From Dickeya poaceiphila (GTDB taxonomy: Bacteria > Pseudomonadota > Gammaproteobacteria > Enterobacterales > Enterobacteriaceae), in the NCBI RefSeq assembly GCF_007858975.2, contig NZ_CP042220.2, forward strand, positions 558,001-622,000: DNA of 64,000 nt, read 5' to 3'. Positions 9,981 through 21,702 of the stretch are shown here, piece by piece (position 1 is the stretch's first letter; every line of letters starts with the position of its first letter). The position numbers and the translations under genes are program-made. The notes under the pieces are model-generated. The model made no database searches. It was not told the origin of the DNA and worked only from the letters and a program-made list of their open reading frames with translations.

Positions 9981-11261
9981 TTGTTTGACCGTTATGAAGC
10001 CGGTGAACAGGCCATACTAGTTCATATTTATTTTTCGCAAGAGAAAGATACTGAGGACCTGCTGGAGTTCGAATCCCTGGTGTCTTCAGCCGGAATAGAC
10101 GCGTTGCAGGTAGTTACCGGCAGCCGTAAGGCACCGCATTCCAAATATTTTGTCGGCGAGGGCAAGGCGGAAGAGATCGCGCAGGCGGTCAAAGCGACCG
10201 GTGCCTTTGTCGTATTATTCAACCATGCATTGACACCGGCGCAGGAACGTAATCTGGAGCGATTGTGTGAATGCCGGGTGATTGACCGCACTGGGTTGAT
10301 TCTGGATATCTTTGCTCAACGCGCCCGCACCCACGAGGGGAAACTGCAGGTTGAGCTGGCGCAATTGCGTCATCTGGCGACGCGTCTGGTGCGTGGCTGG
10401 ACCCATCTTGAACGCCAGAAAGGCGGTATCGGTCTGCGTGGGCCGGGTGAAACCCAGTTGGAAACCGACCGACGCTTATTGCGCAACCGCATCAGCCAGA
10501 TTTTGTCACGCCTTGAGCGGGTGGAGAAACAGCGAGAGCAAGGGCGTCGTGCGCGTACGCGTGCCGAAGTGCCGACCGTTTCGCTGGTGGGATACACCAA
10601 CGCCGGCAAATCGACCTTGTTCAATCGTATGACATCAGCAGATGTTTATGCCGCTGACCAGCTGTTTGCCACGTTGGACCCGACATTGCGTCGCATTGAT
10701 GTCGATGATGTCGGCGACACTGTGCTGGCGGATACGGTCGGATTTATCCGTGATTTGCCGCACGATCTGGTGGCGGCGTTCAAGGCGACATTGCAGGAAA
10801 CCCGTGAAGCAACCCTGTTGCTGCATGTGGTCGATGCCTCTGATTCACGCGTGGATGAAAATATTGATGCGGTGAACGAGGTGTTAGCTGAAATTGACGC
10901 GGACGAGATTCCATTTTTGTTGGTCATGAACAAAATTGACCGGCTTGAGAATATGGTGCCGCGTATCGACCGTGATGAGGAAAACCGCCCGGTTAGGGTG
11001 TGGCTTTCTGCTCAGACCGGGGAAGGGATTCCATTATTATTTCAGGCGTTGACTGAACGGCTTTCCGGGAAAATTGCACATTATTCTCTGCATCTTCCTC
11101 CGGATGCCGGGCGTCTGCGAAGCCGTTTTTACCAATTGCAGGCTATAGAGAAAGAGTGGATTGAGGAAGACGGCAGCGTAGGGTTGGTGGTCAGAATGCC
11201 CATTATCGACTGGCGGCGCCTGTGTAAGCAGGAGCAGAAATTGCAGGATTATATTGTCTAA
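9981..11261 (+). CDS. hflX: Ribosome rescue GTPase HflX
   Basis: HflX is a GTPase that splits stalled 70S ribosomes after heat or antibiotic stress. The 426 residues comprise the N-terminal HflX subdomain, with [12 protein letters not shown] just before the G domain, then G1 GYTNAGKST (near 203), G3 DTVGFI and G4 NKID. The start is TTG at 9981, giving [10 protein letters not shown], which matches the E. coli N-terminus. It lies close behind the hfq hairpin and ahead of hflK. Confidence 0.96.
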   Translation: MFDRYEAGEQAILVHIYFSQEKDTEDLLEFESLVSSAGIDALQVVTGSRKAPHSKYFVGEGKAEEIAQAVKATGAFVVLFNHALTPAQERNLERLCECRVIDRTGLILDIFAQRARTHEGKLQVELAQLRHLATRLVRGWTHLERQKGGIGLRGPGETQLETDRRLLRNRISQILSRLERVEKQREQGRRARTRAEVPTVSLVGYTNAGKSTLFNRMTSADVYAADQLFATLDPTLRRIDVDDVGDTVLADTVGFIRDLPHDLVAAFKATLQETREATLLLHVVDASDSRVDENIDAVNEVLAEIDADEIPFLLVMNKIDRLENMVPRIDRDEENRPVRVWLSAQTGEGIPLLFQALTERLSGKIAHYSLHLPPDAGRLRSRFYQLQAIEKEWIEEDGSVGLVVRMPIIDWRRLCKQEQKLQDYIV

Positions 11262-11333
11262 TCGACACAGACAGTCTCGTAACTCTGGGACATTGACCCC
11301 GAAAAATACCTATCATAATGAATGGAGCTAAAC

Positions 11334-12599
11334 ATGGCGTGGAATCAGCCCGGTAATAACGGACAAGACCGCGACCCGTGGGGGAGCAGCAATAACAATA
11401 GCGGCAACTCTGGCGGAAACAATAAAGGTGGACGGGATCAGGGACCGCCTGACCTCGATGATATATTCCGTAAGTTGAGCAAAAAGCTCGGCGACTTGGG
11501 GGGTAAGTCATCTGGTTCTGGCACGGGGTCTCAGGGCGGCAATGGGAATACCAGCCGTATTCTGGGTCTGGTCGTGGCGGCAGTCGTAGTGGTGTGGGGC
11601 GTGAGTGGTTTTTACACCATCAAAGAAGCCGAGCGTGGCGTGGTTACCCGTTTTGGTAAATTCAGCCATTTGGTTGGTCCGGGTTTGAACTGGAAGCCGA
11701 CCTTTGTTGATTCGGTACGCGCTGTAAATATTGAATCTGTCCGTGAGCTGGCGACGTCCGGCGTTATGCTGACCTCTGACGAAAATGTGGTACGGGTGGA
11801 AATGAACGTCCAGTACCGCGTCACCCAACCGGATAAGTACCTGTTTAGCGTCACCAATGCCGATGATAGCCTGCGTCAGGCTACCGACAGCGCGTTGCGT
11901 GGGGTAATCGGCAAGTACACCATGGACAAAATCCTGACGGAAGGGCGCACTATCGTGCGTACGGATACCCAGCGCGTGCTGGAGGAAACGGTACGCCCGT
12001 ACGATATGGGCATTACTTTGCTGGATGTGAACTTCCAGACTGCTCGTCCACCTGAGGAAGTCAAAGCCGCGTTTGACGATGCGATTGCCGCCCGCGAAAA
12101 CGAGCAGCAATACATTCGTGAGGCGGAAGCCTACGCTAACGAAGTCCAGCCGCGCGCTAATGGTCAGGCGCAGCGAATTCTGGAAGAATCCCGCGCTTAT
12201 AAAGACCGTACGGTGCTGGAAGCGCAGGGTGAAGTTTCCCGTTTCTCTCGTCTGTTGCCGGAATACAAGGCTGCGCCGGAAATTACCCGTGAACGTCTTT
12301 ATATTGAGATGATGGAGCGTGTGCTGAGCCATACCAACAAGGTATTGGTGAGTGACAAGAGCAACAACCTGATGGTTCTACCGCTTGATCAACTGATGCG
12401 TGGCCAGTTAGGTGTTTCAAATAATGCGCCGATGAGCGGCAATGCTGTGAATCCAGCGCCGTTGCGTCTGCCGTCAACCTCATCGGGCAGTAATGGTGTC
12501 GGCTATGCACCACGCTCTTCCGGTAACAACGGCACTATTATGGATCAGCGTCGCGCCAACGCGCAGCGTGATGAGATCATTCGCGTAGGGAGAGAATAA
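11334..12599 (+). CDS. hflK: FtsH protease modulator HflK
   Basis: HflK is a band-7/SPFH membrane protein that forms the large HflKC cage around the FtsH protease. The 421-residue protein has a Gly/Asn-rich cytoplasmic N-terminus, one membrane segment at about residues 78-98 (LGLVVAAVVVVWGVSGF), and then the periplasmic SPFH domain with a charged helical stretch. The ATG at 11334 gives MAWNQPGNNGQDRDPWG, like E. coli HflK, and follows GGAG; the in-frame ATG at 11322 overlaps that site. hflC begins two bases after its stop (TAATAATG). Confidence 0.95.
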   Translation: MAWNQPGNNGQDRDPWGSSNNNSGNSGGNNKGGRDQGPPDLDDIFRKLSKKLGDLGGKSSGSGTGSQGGNGNTSRILGLVVAAVVVVWGVSGFYTIKEAERGVVTRFGKFSHLVGPGLNWKPTFVDSVRAVNIESVRELATSGVMLTSDENVVRVEMNVQYRVTQPDKYLFSVTNADDSLRQATDSALRGVIGKYTMDKILTEGRTIVRTDTQRVLEETVRPYDMGITLLDVNFQTARPPEEVKAAFDDAIAARENEQQYIREAEAYANEVQPRANGQAQRILEESRAYKDRTVLEAQGEVSRFSRLLPEYKAAPEITRERLYIEMMERVLSHTNKVLVSDKSNNLMVLPLDQLMRGQLGVSNNAPMSGNAVNPAPLRLPSTSSGSNGVGYAPRSSGNNGTIMDQRRANAQRDEIIRVGRE

Positions 12600-12601
12600 T
12601 A

Positions 12602-13594
12602 ATGCGTAAGTCAGTCCTCTTTATTCTTGTCTTGTTACTGCTGGTGGTCTATGCCTCGCTGTTCGTGGTGCAGGAAGGTCAGCGTGGTATTGTCATGCGT
12701 TTTGGTAAAGTGTTGCGTGACAATGAAAACAAGCCGCTGGTGTATCTGCCTGGCCTGCATGTGAAGATCCCTTTTCTGGAATCGGTAAAAATGCTGGATG
12801 CCCGCATCCAGACCATGGAAAACCAGGCTGATCGCTTTATTACCAAAGAGCAGAAAGACCTGATTGTCGATTCCTATATCAAATGGCGCATCAGCGATTT
12901 TAGCCGTTACTACCTGGCTACCGGCGGTGGTGATGTGTCTCAGGCGGAAGTGTTGCTGAAACGTAAGTTTAGCGACCGTCTGCGTTCCGAGATTGGTCGG
13001 CTGGATGTAAAAGGTATTGTGACCGATTCTCGTGGTCAGTTGATGTCTGATGTGCGTGAAGCGCTGAATGCCGGTACCGGTGAAACCACGGAAGCGGACA
13101 ACGCGATTGCTTCAGCGGCAGCGCGGGTAGAACGTGAAACCAGCGGTGAGATGCCGCGGGTGAATCCCAACAGTATGGCAGCGCTTGGGATAGAAGTGAT
13201 CGATGTACGTATCAAGCAGATCAACCTGCCTGCTGAGGTATCGGATGCTATCTACCAACGTATGCGTGCTGAACGTGAAGCCGTAGCTCGCCGTCATCGT
13301 TCTCAGGGACAAGAGCAGGCTGAGAAGATTAAAGCGGCGGCTGACTATGAAGTGACCCGCACGCTGGCAGAAGCCGAGCGTCAGGGGCGTATTATGCGTG
13401 GCGAAGGGGATGCTGAAGCGGCTAAGTTGTTTGCCGCTGCATTTAGTCAGGATCCCGCTTTCTATAGTTTTATTCGTAGCCTGCGAGCTTATGAGCACAG
13501 TTTTAGCACGAATCAGGATGTTCTGGTGCTTAGCCCCGATAGTGATTTCTTCCGTTATATGAAATCGCCTGATAAGAGCCTCTCTGCTCGCTAA
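12602..13594 (+). CDS. hflC: FtsH protease modulator HflC
   Basis: Partner of HflK in the membrane complex that restrains FtsH. The 330-residue protein starts with a signal-anchor membrane segment (about 4-22), followed directly by the SPFH/band-7 domain (VQEGQRGIVMRFGKV) and a long helical region rich in Glu, Ala and Arg (EREAVARRHRSQGQEQAEKI). It is translationally close to hflK and ends just before a good hairpin terminator, which closes the hfl unit. Confidence 0.96.
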   Translation: MRKSVLFILVLLLLVVYASLFVVQEGQRGIVMRFGKVLRDNENKPLVYLPGLHVKIPFLESVKMLDARIQTMENQADRFITKEQKDLIVDSYIKWRISDFSRYYLATGGGDVSQAEVLLKRKFSDRLRSEIGRLDVKGIVTDSRGQLMSDVREALNAGTGETTEADNAIASAAARVERETSGEMPRVNPNSMAALGIEVIDVRIKQINLPAEVSDAIYQRMRAEREAVARRHRSQGQEQAEKIKAAADYEVTRTLAEAERQGRIMRGEGDAEAAKLFAAAFSQDPAFYSFIRSLRAYEHSFSTNQDVLVLSPDSDFFRYMKSPDKSLSAR

Positions 13595-13615
13595 GGTTGT
13601 TACTACTACTTTATC

Positions 13616-13640
13616 AAGCCCGTGTTTACGGGCTTTTTTC
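13616..13640 (+). terminator. Terminator after hflC
   Basis: AAGCCCG (13616-13622) and CGGGCTT (13629-13635) form a stem with loop TGTTTA, followed by TTTT. It lies before the ribosome site of yjeT. Confidence 0.8.
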
Positions 13641-13654
13641 TGTCTGGAGTGTTT

Positions 13655-13855
13655 ATGGATGTGAACATCTGGCTTTCACTGGGGTTAGTGTTGATTATGG
13701 AAGGTTTGGGGCCTTTGTTGTTTCCACGTATCTGGCGGCGGATGATCCTGACCATGTTGCAGCTACCCGATAATATTTTGCGTCGGTTTGGCGGTGGTAT
13801 TGTGGTTGCAGGGTGCGTGATCTACTACATGTTGCGTAGCCGAACAGGCGGCTGA
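13655..13855 (+). CDS. yjeT: Small inner-membrane protein YjeT (DUF2065)
   Basis: A 66-residue protein of unknown function with two predicted membrane helices (about 4-22 and 44-62) and the conserved centre LPDNILRRFGGG. It matches E. coli YjeT closely, including length and place between hflC and purA. The ATG at 13655 gives MDVNIWLSLGLV; an upstream in-frame GTG at 13622 falls inside the hflC terminator and is rejected. A TGGAG sequence lies upstream. Confidence 0.88.
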   Translation: MDVNIWLSLGLVLIMEGLGPLLFPRIWRRMILTMLQLPDNILRRFGGGIVVAGCVIYYMLRSRTGG

Positions 13856-13873
13856 AATTTCCGCTAAAAATGT

Positions 13874-13889
13874 GCGCAAACGTGTGCTA
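13874..13889. promoter_or_regulatory. Putative PurR operator before purA
   Basis: GCGCAAACGTGTGCTA matches 12 of 16 positions of the PurR consensus (ACGCAAACGTTTGCGT), with the core CGCAAACGT intact. It sits just upstream of a likely -35. purA is a known PurR target in E. coli. Confidence 0.55.
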
Positions 13890-13895
13890 AAAGTA

Positions 13896-15253
<1,358 letters not shown>

Positions 15254-15280
15254 TCGCAAGTGGTGATCGTGACTGCATAA

Positions 15281-15307
15281 AAAAGGACGGGCTGGCCCGT
15301 CCTTTTT
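15281..15307. terminator. Bidirectional terminator between purA and mpl
   Basis: GGACGGG (15285-15291) and CCCGTCC (15296-15302) form a stem with loop CTGG, flanked by an A-run and a T-run, so it can serve both convergent genes. Confidence 0.85.
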
Positions 15308-15364
15308 GCTATCTGCTTGCCGGCAAGTCTGTTGCCGGTGACCTACGTCGCTTGTGATAACCCG

Positions 15365-16741
15365 TTACTCTTGGTTGGCTTGTGCCTTGGCGCTTAATGC
15401 ATCCAGCAGTTTGTTGTGGATATTACCGAAGCCGCCGTTGCTCATCACCAGAATATGATCGCCGGGTTGAACGGTTTTGCTGATCATCTCCACCAGCGTG
15501 TCGATATCTGCGCTCCACCAGGCTGGCTGAACACAGGCATCAGCGACTTCAGCCACCTGCCAGGGAATATGCTGAGGTTGGAACAGGAAGACCTCGTCAG
15601 CGCGCCCAAGCGCTGGTGCTAACTCGTTTTTGCAATGACCCATTTTCATGGTGTTGGAGCGAGGCTCCAGCACGGCGAGAATCCTTGCGGTGCCGCCCAC
15701 TTTGCTACGTAGGGCGGCCAGTGTAGCGAGAATGGCGGTCGGGTGATGGGCAAAATCATCGTAAACCGATACGCCATACGCGGTGCCGCGTAGTTCCAGC
15801 CGACGGCGGGCGTTAATAAATCCGCCGAGTGCGCGACAGGCTTCTGCCGGTGTAATGCCGACATGGCGTGCCGCCGCGATGGCCATCAGGCCGTTATGCA
15901 TGTTGTGTTCGCCCACCAGATTCCAGGTGACTTCTCCCGCCAACTGGTCATTGAGATACACCTGAAATACGCTGGCGTCGGTGGTGATTTTTTTCGCCTT
16001 CCAAATGCCTTCTTCCCCCACCAGTTCCTGTTCGCTCCAACATCCCATGCTCATCACCTGTTTCAGATGCAGGTCGTGAGATGGAACGATGATGCGACCT
16101 TTGCCCGGCACCAAACGCACCAGATGGTGGAATTGTTTTTGGATAGCTTTGAGGTCGTCAAAGATATCGGCATGGTCAAATTCCAGATTATTCAGAATGA
16201 GCGTACGCGGGCTGTAGTGAACGAATTTGGAGCGTTTATCAAAGAAGGCGCAGTCGTATTCGTCTGCTTCCACTACGAAGAACGGGCTGTCTCCCATACG
16301 GGCAGAGACATTGAAGTTGCCCGGCACGCCGCCAATCACGAATCCAGGCTGGTAGCCGCAATCTTCCAGAATCCAGGTTACCATGCCGGCGGTGGTGGTT
16401 TTGCCATGGGTGCCGGCGACGGCGATAACCCAGCGCTCGCGTAGCACATGATCATGAAGCCATTGCGGACCGGACATATACGGGATATTTTGTTCCAGTA
16501 CCGCCTCAACGCAGGGGTTGCCGCGGGTCATAGCATTGCCAATGATGACCAGATCAGGCGCGGGATCTAACTGTGCGGGATCGTAGCCTTGGATCAGGGT
16601 GATCCCTTGTTCTTCCAGTAAGGTACTCATTGGCGGATAGACGTTAGCATCCGAACCGGTTACCTGATGTCCTTGTGTTCGGGCCAGCAGCGCCAGTCCT
16701 CCCATGAAGGTGCCACAGATTCCTAAAATATGAATACGCAT
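15365..16741 (-). CDS. mpl: UDP-MurNAc:L-Ala-gamma-D-Glu-meso-DAP ligase Mpl
   Basis: Mpl recycles cell-wall peptides by attaching the tripeptide L-Ala-gamma-D-Glu-meso-DAP to UDP-MurNAc. The 458-residue protein is a Mur ligase: N-terminal Rossmann part MRIHILGICGTFMGG, ATP loop AGTHGKTTTAGM near residue 106, and the central segments ADEYDCAFFDKRSKF and NNLEFDHADIF. I set the start at 16741 because MRIHILG matches the E. coli start; the frame stays open another 43 codons upstream, but that stretch is not protein-like and runs toward fbp. It is divergent from fbp, as in E. coli. Confidence 0.95.
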   Translation of the reverse strand: MRIHILGICGTFMGGLALLARTQGHQVTGSDANVYPPMSTLLEEQGITLIQGYDPAQLDPAPDLVIIGNAMTRGNPCVEAVLEQNIPYMSGPQWLHDHVLRERWVIAVAGTHGKTTTAGMVTWILEDCGYQPGFVIGGVPGNFNVSARMGDSPFFVVEADEYDCAFFDKRSKFVHYSPRTLILNNLEFDHADIFDDLKAIQKQFHHLVRLVPGKGRIIVPSHDLHLKQVMSMGCWSEQELVGEEGIWKAKKITTDASVFQVYLNDQLAGEVTWNLVGEHNMHNGLMAIAAARHVGITPAEACRALGGFINARRRLELRGTAYGVSVYDDFAHHPTAILATLAALRSKVGGTARILAVLEPRSNTMKMGHCKNELAPALGRADEVFLFQPQHIPWQVAEVADACVQPAWWSADIDTLVEMISKTVQPGDHILVMSNGGFGNIHNKLLDALSAKAQANQE

Positions 16742-16911
16742 ACGTTTTCCATCTATATTCAGAGAGTCTGCCGTCCATTCTAACGCTTGGAATACGTCAT
16801 AAGAAATGGATTTGCTAGGTACTCGCTTTCTCTTTGGGCTACACTGCAGACGCAAACGCTGGCGGTACAAAAATAAAACCGCTTTTCATTCGTAGATTCT
16901 GGAATAGTGTT

Positions 16912-17916
16912 ATGAAAACGTTAGGCGAATTTATCGTCGAAAAACAGCACGATTTCTCTCATGCCACTGGTGAACTGACCGCATTGCTGTCGGCTATTAA
17001 ACTGGGTGCGAAGATTATCCACCGTGATATCAACAAGGCTGGTTTGGTGGATATTCTGGGGACCAGCGGCGTTTCCAATGTTCAGGGCGAAACGCAGATG
17101 AAACTCGATCTGTACGCCAATGAAAAGCTGAAAGCGGCGCTGAAAGCACGCGGCGAGGTGGCCGGGATCGCTTCCGAAGAAGAAGACGAGATCGTTATCT
17201 TCGACGGTGAGCGCGCCGAAAACGCCAAATACGTGGTATTGATGGACCCGCTGGACGGTTCTTCCAATATTGACGTCAATGTCTCTGTCGGAACCATTTT
17301 TTCTATTTACCGCCGTATTACCCCGCTGGGTATGCCGGTGCGTGAAGAGGATTTCCTCCAGCCAGGCCACAAGCAGGTCGCTGCGGGTTATATCGTTTAT
17401 GGCTCTTCCACCATGTTGGTGTACACCACCGGTCATGGCGTACATGCCTTTACTTATGATCCTTCGCTTGGGGTGTTCTGCCTGTCTCACGAACGCGTGC
17501 GTTTCCCGGAGAAAGGCAACATGTACTCCATCAATGAAGGGAACTACATTAAATTCCCGCTGGGCGTGAAGAAGTACCTCAAATACTGTCAGGAACAGGA
17601 TGAGGCGACGCAACGCCCATACACCACCCGTTACATCGGTTCGCTGGTGGCGGATTTTCACCGCAACCTGTTGAAGGGCGGCATTTATCTCTATCCGAGT
17701 ACGGCCAGCTATCCAGAAGGGAAACTGCGTTTGCTGTACGAATGCAATCCGATGGCGTTTCTGGCGGAGCAGGCGGGCGGTAAAGCCAGCGACGGCAAAA
17801 ACCGCATTCTGGACCTCGTACCGCAGAAATTGCATCAACGTGCGCCGTTCTTTGTCGGTAATACCTCGATGGTAGAAGATCTGGAAGGATTCCTGCGCGA
17901 CTACCCGGACGCGTAA
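16912..17916 (+). CDS. fbp: Fructose-1,6-bisphosphatase class 1
   Basis: Fbp removes the 1-phosphate of fructose 1,6-bisphosphate, the gluconeogenic counterpart of phosphofructokinase. The 334-residue protein has the metal-binding motif [13 protein letters not shown], the acidic loop SEEEDE, and the substrate segment [17 protein letters not shown] [14 protein letters not shown]. The ATG at 16912 gives [15 protein letters not shown], as in E. coli; the open frame upstream to 16834 lies within the mpl-fbp promoter region. A hairpin follows the stop codon. Confidence 0.96.
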   Translation: MKTLGEFIVEKQHDFSHATGELTALLSAIKLGAKIIHRDINKAGLVDILGTSGVSNVQGETQMKLDLYANEKLKAALKARGEVAGIASEEEDEIVIFDGERAENAKYVVLMDPLDGSSNIDVNVSVGTIFSIYRRITPLGMPVREEDFLQPGHKQVAAGYIVYGSSTMLVYTTGHGVHAFTYDPSLGVFCLSHERVRFPEKGNMYSINEGNYIKFPLGVKKYLKYCQEQDEATQRPYTTRYIGSLVADFHRNLLKGGIYLYPSTASYPEGKLRLLYECNPMAFLAEQAGGKASDGKNRILDLVPQKLHQRAPFFVGNTSMVEDLEGFLRDYPDA

Positions 17917-17936
17917 CGCACGTCTGCCATCATATT

Positions 17937-17958
17937 CAGGCCCGCTTATGCGGGCCTG
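17937..17958. terminator. Hairpin between convergent fbp and ruvX
   Basis: CAGGCCCGC (17937-17945) and GCGGGCCTG (17950-17958) form a perfect nine-pair stem with loop TTAT. No long T-run follows, but the position between convergent genes fits transcription end. Confidence 0.6.
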
Positions 17959-17993
17959 AGTCGTTTATGGTATCGGTAGTCAATACGCCGGAT

Positions 17994-18425
17994 TTATTCG
18001 GGCCGGGCTAGCTGCTGTTCGAACCAACTTTCCAGGATAATGACGGCGGAAGCGGCGTCTACGCTCCCTTTGTCGAGTGCCCGGAACCCGCCGCGTTCAA
18101 ACAGGTCCGCGCGTGCCTCCACGGTGCTGAGCCGCTCGTCGTGCAACTCAACGTTGACGCCGAAGCGGCCATGCAAACGCTGAGAGAATTTGCGTGCGCG
18201 TGTGGTTAGCGGTTGCTCGGTGCCGTCCATGTTGAGCGGCAGGCCAACGATAACCAGTGCGGGTTGCCACTCCTTGAGCAGTTTTTCCACTTTCTGCCAG
18301 TCGGGTACGCCGTCCTGCGCTTTTAGCGACGTCAGTGGGCGGGCGGTGCCGGTGATCTCCTGACCGATAGCGACGCCAATGCTGCGGGTGCCGAAGTCGA
18401 AAGCCAGTAAAGTCCGATTTCCCAT
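17994..18425 (-). CDS. ruvX: Holliday-junction-resolvase-like RNase RuvX (YqgF)
   Basis: YqgF/RuvX has an RNase H-like fold and acts in maturation of the 16S rRNA 5' end; a role as junction resolvase has also been proposed. The 143 residues open with [16 protein letters not shown], carrying the first acidic catalytic residue, and contain [22 protein letters not shown] with the conserved Glu, and [12 protein letters not shown] with the last Asp. Its ATG overlaps the yqgE stop by one base (TGATG), so the two are coupled. Confidence 0.94.
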   Translation of the reverse strand: MGNRTLLAFDFGTRSIGVAIGQEITGTARPLTSLKAQDGVPDWQKVEKLLKEWQPALVIVGLPLNMDGTEQPLTTRARKFSQRLHGRFGVNVELHDERLSTVEARADLFERGGFRALDKGSVDAASAVIILESWFEQQLARPE

Positions 18426-18988
18426 CAGGCGTGCCCTGCTTCGGCGGCGATATTATGAATATCTACGCCCAGTTTTTTGGCGGCGGCGCGCCAGCGTTCG
18501 GCAATCGGCGTGTGGAACAACAAATTATGGTCCGCCTGTACCGTCAGCCAGGCATTTTCCAGCAGTTCGTTTTCCAACTGACCACTTTCCCACGCAGAAT
18601 AGCCCAACGCGACCAGCGTATTACGTGGTTGGTCCGGCGTTCCCAACGTTTCCAGCACATCTTTTGACGTGGTTATCATGGTTTCATCGGAGATACTGAT
18701 GCTGGACGCGAAGCCAGAGCGCGGCGTATGCAGGATAAAACCACGATCATCGGCCAGCGGACCACCGGAAAAGACCGGTTTATCAAGGCGAATCGCCGTA
18801 TCCCGCGGGTTAGGCGTGATTTTCAGTTTCTTGAGAATATTTTCTACAGTGAACTGCTCCATGGGTTTGTTGATGATAAGGCCCATCGCGCCGTCTTCAT
18901 TGTGTTCGCAGATGTAAATCACTGTCCGCCTGAACACGGAGTCCTGCAGAGAGGGCATCGCAATCAGAAAATGGTGCTGTAAATTCAT
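18425..18988 (-). CDS. yqgE: UPF0301/AlgH family protein YqgE
   Basis: A 187-residue cytoplasmic protein of the AlgH family, whose biochemical role is not established. Family marks are [19 protein letters not shown] at the N-terminus, [34 protein letters not shown] and [18 protein letters not shown]. It sits between gshB and ruvX as in most Enterobacterales and shares its stop with the ruvX start. Confidence 0.94.
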   Translation of the reverse strand: MNLQHHFLIAMPSLQDSVFRRTVIYICEHNEDGAMGLIINKPMEQFTVENILKKLKITPNPRDTAIRLDKPVFSGGPLADDRGFILHTPRSGFASSISISDETMITTSKDVLETLGTPDQPRNTLVALGYSAWESGQLENELLENAWLTVQADHNLLFHTPIAERWRAAAKKLGVDIHNIAAEAGHA

Positions 18989-19090
18989 CGTCTTTATTAT
19001 CGCTTCTCTGTCGGATTGAATATTTCCGGTTCACTGGAGCGCCGTGAACCGGGCAGGGCTATATCAGCGACCAGGATAGTCCATATTTTG

Positions 19091-20044
19091 TTAACGTTGA
19101 GCCAGGCGGCGTTCAATCGCGTCCATTAGCATACCGGTAATAGAGACATCCGGATAAGCGGACTCGATTTCACGCACGCAGGTTGGGCTGGTGACGTTGA
19201 TTTCGGTCAGGCGGTCGCCAATGATGTCCAGACCAACGAAGATCAACCCTTTCTGTTTCAACACCGGCGCTACGGTACGGGCAATCTGCCAGTCGCTTTC
19301 ACTCAGTGGGCGCGCTTCGCCACGGCCACCCGCCGCCAGATTCCCACGGGTTTCGCCGCTTTTCGGAATCCGCGCCAGACAGTAAGGCACCGGCTCGCCG
19401 TCCACCACCAGTACGCGCTTATCACCGTCTTTGATGGCAGGCAGGTAGTTTTGCGCCATGCAATAACGGCTGCCGTGTTCGGTCAGCGTTTCGATGATGA
19501 CGGATACGTTCGCGTCTTCCGGTTTCAGGCGGAAAATCGATGCGCCGCCCATGCCGTCGAGCGGCTTGAGGATCACGTCGCTGTGTTGTTGATGGAACGC
19601 TCGCAGCCGCTCAGCATTACGGGTTACCAGCGTATCTGGCGTCAGTTGCGGGAACCAGGCGGTAAACAGTTTCTCGTTGCAGTCGCGCAGGCTCTGCGGT
19701 TTATTGACGATGAGCGTCCCTTTTTCTTCTGCCCGTTCCAGAATATAGGTAGCGTAGATGAATTCGGTGTCGAATGGCGGATCTTTACGCATCAGCACCA
19801 CATCCAATTCATGCAGAGCGATGTCCTGCGTGGTGTCGACGTCGTACCAACGGTTGTAGTCGTACTGAACGCTCAACGTACGTGTTGTGGCGCGTGCTTC
19901 ACCTAAATGCAGATAGAGATCGCCCATTTCCATATAGTGCAGTTCCCAGCCACGGCGCTGGGCTTCCTGCAACATCGCAAAGCTGGTGTCTTTCTTGATA
20001 TTGATGGACGAAATCGGGTCCATCACGATACCGAGTTTAATCAT
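19091..20044 (-). CDS. gshB: Glutathione synthetase GshB
   Basis: GshB adds glycine to gamma-glutamylcysteine with ATP, the last step of glutathione synthesis. The 317-residue ATP-grasp enzyme shows the N-terminal LGIVMDPISSINIKKDTS, the ATP-binding LKPLDGMGGASIFRL, and the C-terminal GLDIIGDRLTEINVTSPT. It is 11 bases downstream of the rsmE stop in the minus-strand series sprT-endA-rsmE-gshB-yqgE-ruvX, with a TAAAGGAGATAA ribosome site. Confidence 0.97.
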   Translation of the reverse strand: MIKLGIVMDPISSINIKKDTSFAMLQEAQRRGWELHYMEMGDLYLHLGEARATTRTLSVQYDYNRWYDVDTTQDIALHELDVVLMRKDPPFDTEFIYATYILERAEEKGTLIVNKPQSLRDCNEKLFTAWFPQLTPDTLVTRNAERLRAFHQQHSDVILKPLDGMGGASIFRLKPEDANVSVIIETLTEHGSRYCMAQNYLPAIKDGDKRVLVVDGEPVPYCLARIPKSGETRGNLAAGGRGEARPLSESDWQIARTVAPVLKQKGLIFVGLDIIGDRLTEINVTSPTCVREIESAYPDVSITGMLMDAIERRLAQR

Positions 20045-20055
20045 TATTATCTCCT

Positions 20056-20790
20056 TTACCCCAGATCGCCGAATCGTACCTGCAGTGCAGTGATTGCGGT
20101 GAGCGCGGTGGTTTCTGTACGCAGAACGCGAGGCCCCAGCAGGATATCAGTAAAGCCCTGGGTTGCGGTCATGGCGATTTCGTCTGCCGACAATCCGCCT
20201 TCCGGGCCAATCAACAACCGGATGCGCGATACCGGCAGCGGCAACGTGTTGATGCTTTGCGACGCTCGCGGATGCAGGTTCAGTTTTAACCCATTGTCTG
20301 GTTCTGCGCACCAGCTTTCCAGTGTTTGGAGGGGGCGAATTTCCGGCACGCGATTTCTGCCGCACTGTTCGCAGGCCGCAATGGCGATCTTCTGCCACTG
20401 CGCGATTTTCTTCTCCAGCCGTTCGCCATCCAGTTTGACGCCGCAGCGCTCGGATAACAGCGGGGTGATGACGTTGACCCCCAGCTCGATGGATTTTTGG
20501 ATAGTAAACTCCATTTTCTCGCCGCGCGACATTACCTGGCCAAGATGAAGGTGCAACGGTGACTCCCGGTTTTCAGTTTGCCCGGCAGCGTAGCGGACCC
20601 GTACGCTTTTTTTCCCTGCCTGCACAATCTCGGCGTCAAATACCTGATTGCTGCCGTCGAACAGTTGCAGCGGCTGGCCGGCGTTCATGCGGAGCACCCG
20701 GCCCACATGGTTGGCGGCGTCTTCGCTCAGGTCCGTCTCACCCCCCAGCAGGGCAAGCGTATCGGGATGAAAAATGCGCGGTATTCGCAT
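20056..20790 (-). CDS. rsmE: 16S rRNA m3U1498 methyltransferase RsmE
   Basis: RsmE methylates N3 of U1498 in 16S rRNA, in the decoding region of the 30S subunit. The 244-residue SPOUT enzyme has an N-terminal PUA-like part ([14 protein letters not shown]) and a C-terminal knotted domain with the SAM-binding motifs [13 protein letters not shown] and [16 protein letters not shown]. It is closely followed by gshB. Confidence 0.96.
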   Translation of the reverse strand: MRIPRIFHPDTLALLGGETDLSEDAANHVGRVLRMNAGQPLQLFDGSNQVFDAEIVQAGKKSVRVRYAAGQTENRESPLHLHLGQVMSRGEKMEFTIQKSIELGVNVITPLLSERCGVKLDGERLEKKIAQWQKIAIAACEQCGRNRVPEIRPLQTLESWCAEPDNGLKLNLHPRASQSINTLPLPVSRIRLLIGPEGGLSADEIAMTATQGFTDILLGPRVLRTETTALTAITALQVRFGDLG

Positions 20791-20904
20791 GAATAATCTG
20801 GCCTTAGGTGGTTGTAGTCAAAGAAGCGAAAGCCACCGTGCGGCGACGGTAGCGACAGCGGCAATCATTATATAAGAGACAAGCCGTTATAGTAGGGAGC
20901 GGCG

Positions 20905-21603
20905 TCAGGGCTGGCAAGCCTGTTGCACGTAGGGGTTATGGTTGCCTTGTACGGCGGCGATACGTTTTTCACGGGTACATTCCCATGCGGTGACCGGGTA
21001 CTGCTTGTCCCAGACATCAAACAACTGGGTTTGCTGGCGGGACAGGTTCAGGTGATAACGGTCGCGCATGTAAAAGTAGGTACGGGCGATAGCACCGCGG
21101 GCGCGTTCGGGCGGCTCTGCCAGCTGGTTTTTAAAATCAATCTTCATCTCGCACTGGCCGTACTGATGTTCGCCGCCATTCCACTGGCTATACATGAAAT
21201 TGCCGCGATCACCATTCACTTCACCAATAGACGGTTGCAGGTTGTGCAGATCGGTTTCCATCTGACGATAAACGTCGTCTTTGGTGCAGTTCTTGCGGCC
21301 TCCATCCTGCCAGCACTGGCGCTGGTTGCCGAATTGCCACGCGGGTACCACATGTTCCCATTCGATACGGCTGGCGCGGTTGGCATCTTTGCGAACCTGA
21401 TAGCCGCAGGAGTCCAGGTCCGGCGTCCCTTTTTTGCCCTGCCAGTTGATCTTGCAGCCGCAATAAAAGGAACCGGGCGCATCCTGATGGATTTTTGCCG
21501 CGGCGGCCTTGGCTTGCGTAAAGTTGTTGATGTTCTGACCAGCAGCGGCCAGCGTCGTCAGGCCCGTGCCCAACACCGCGAAAATGACAACATTGCGAAG
21601 CAT
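20905..21603 (-). CDS. endA: Endonuclease I (periplasmic DNase EndA)
   Basis: EndA is a periplasmic, sequence-independent double-strand DNase. The 232-residue precursor has a signal peptide (about 1-21, ending TTLAAAG). The mature part has the His-Me-finger region [15 protein letters not shown] with the catalytic His, a cysteine pair in FYCGCKINW, and the family motif [27 protein letters not shown] (core [12 protein letters not shown]). It lies between sprT and rsmE, as in E. coli. Confidence 0.95.
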   Translation of the reverse strand: MLRNVVIFAVLGTGLTTLAAAGQNINNFTQAKAAAAKIHQDAPGSFYCGCKINWQGKKGTPDLDSCGYQVRKDANRASRIEWEHVVPAWQFGNQRQCWQDGGRKNCTKDDVYRQMETDLHNLQPSIGEVNGDRGNFMYSQWNGGEHQYGQCEMKIDFKNQLAEPPERARGAIARTYFYMRDRYHLNLSRQQTQLFDVWDKQYPVTAWECTREKRIAAVQGNHNPYVQQACQP

Positions 21604-21702
21604 ATTCCAGAATCACCCACAGGGTTGAAAAAGGGCAGCGTACCTGAAGCGCACCATGTAGGCAAACGCAAAAAAATCAGCATGAAACGCTGGTTTTTTG
21701 AT

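Noticed and set aside
16742..16870. N-terminal extension of mpl
   Set aside because: The additional 43 codons do not match the family, and the conserved N-terminus MRIHILGICGTF begins at 16741.
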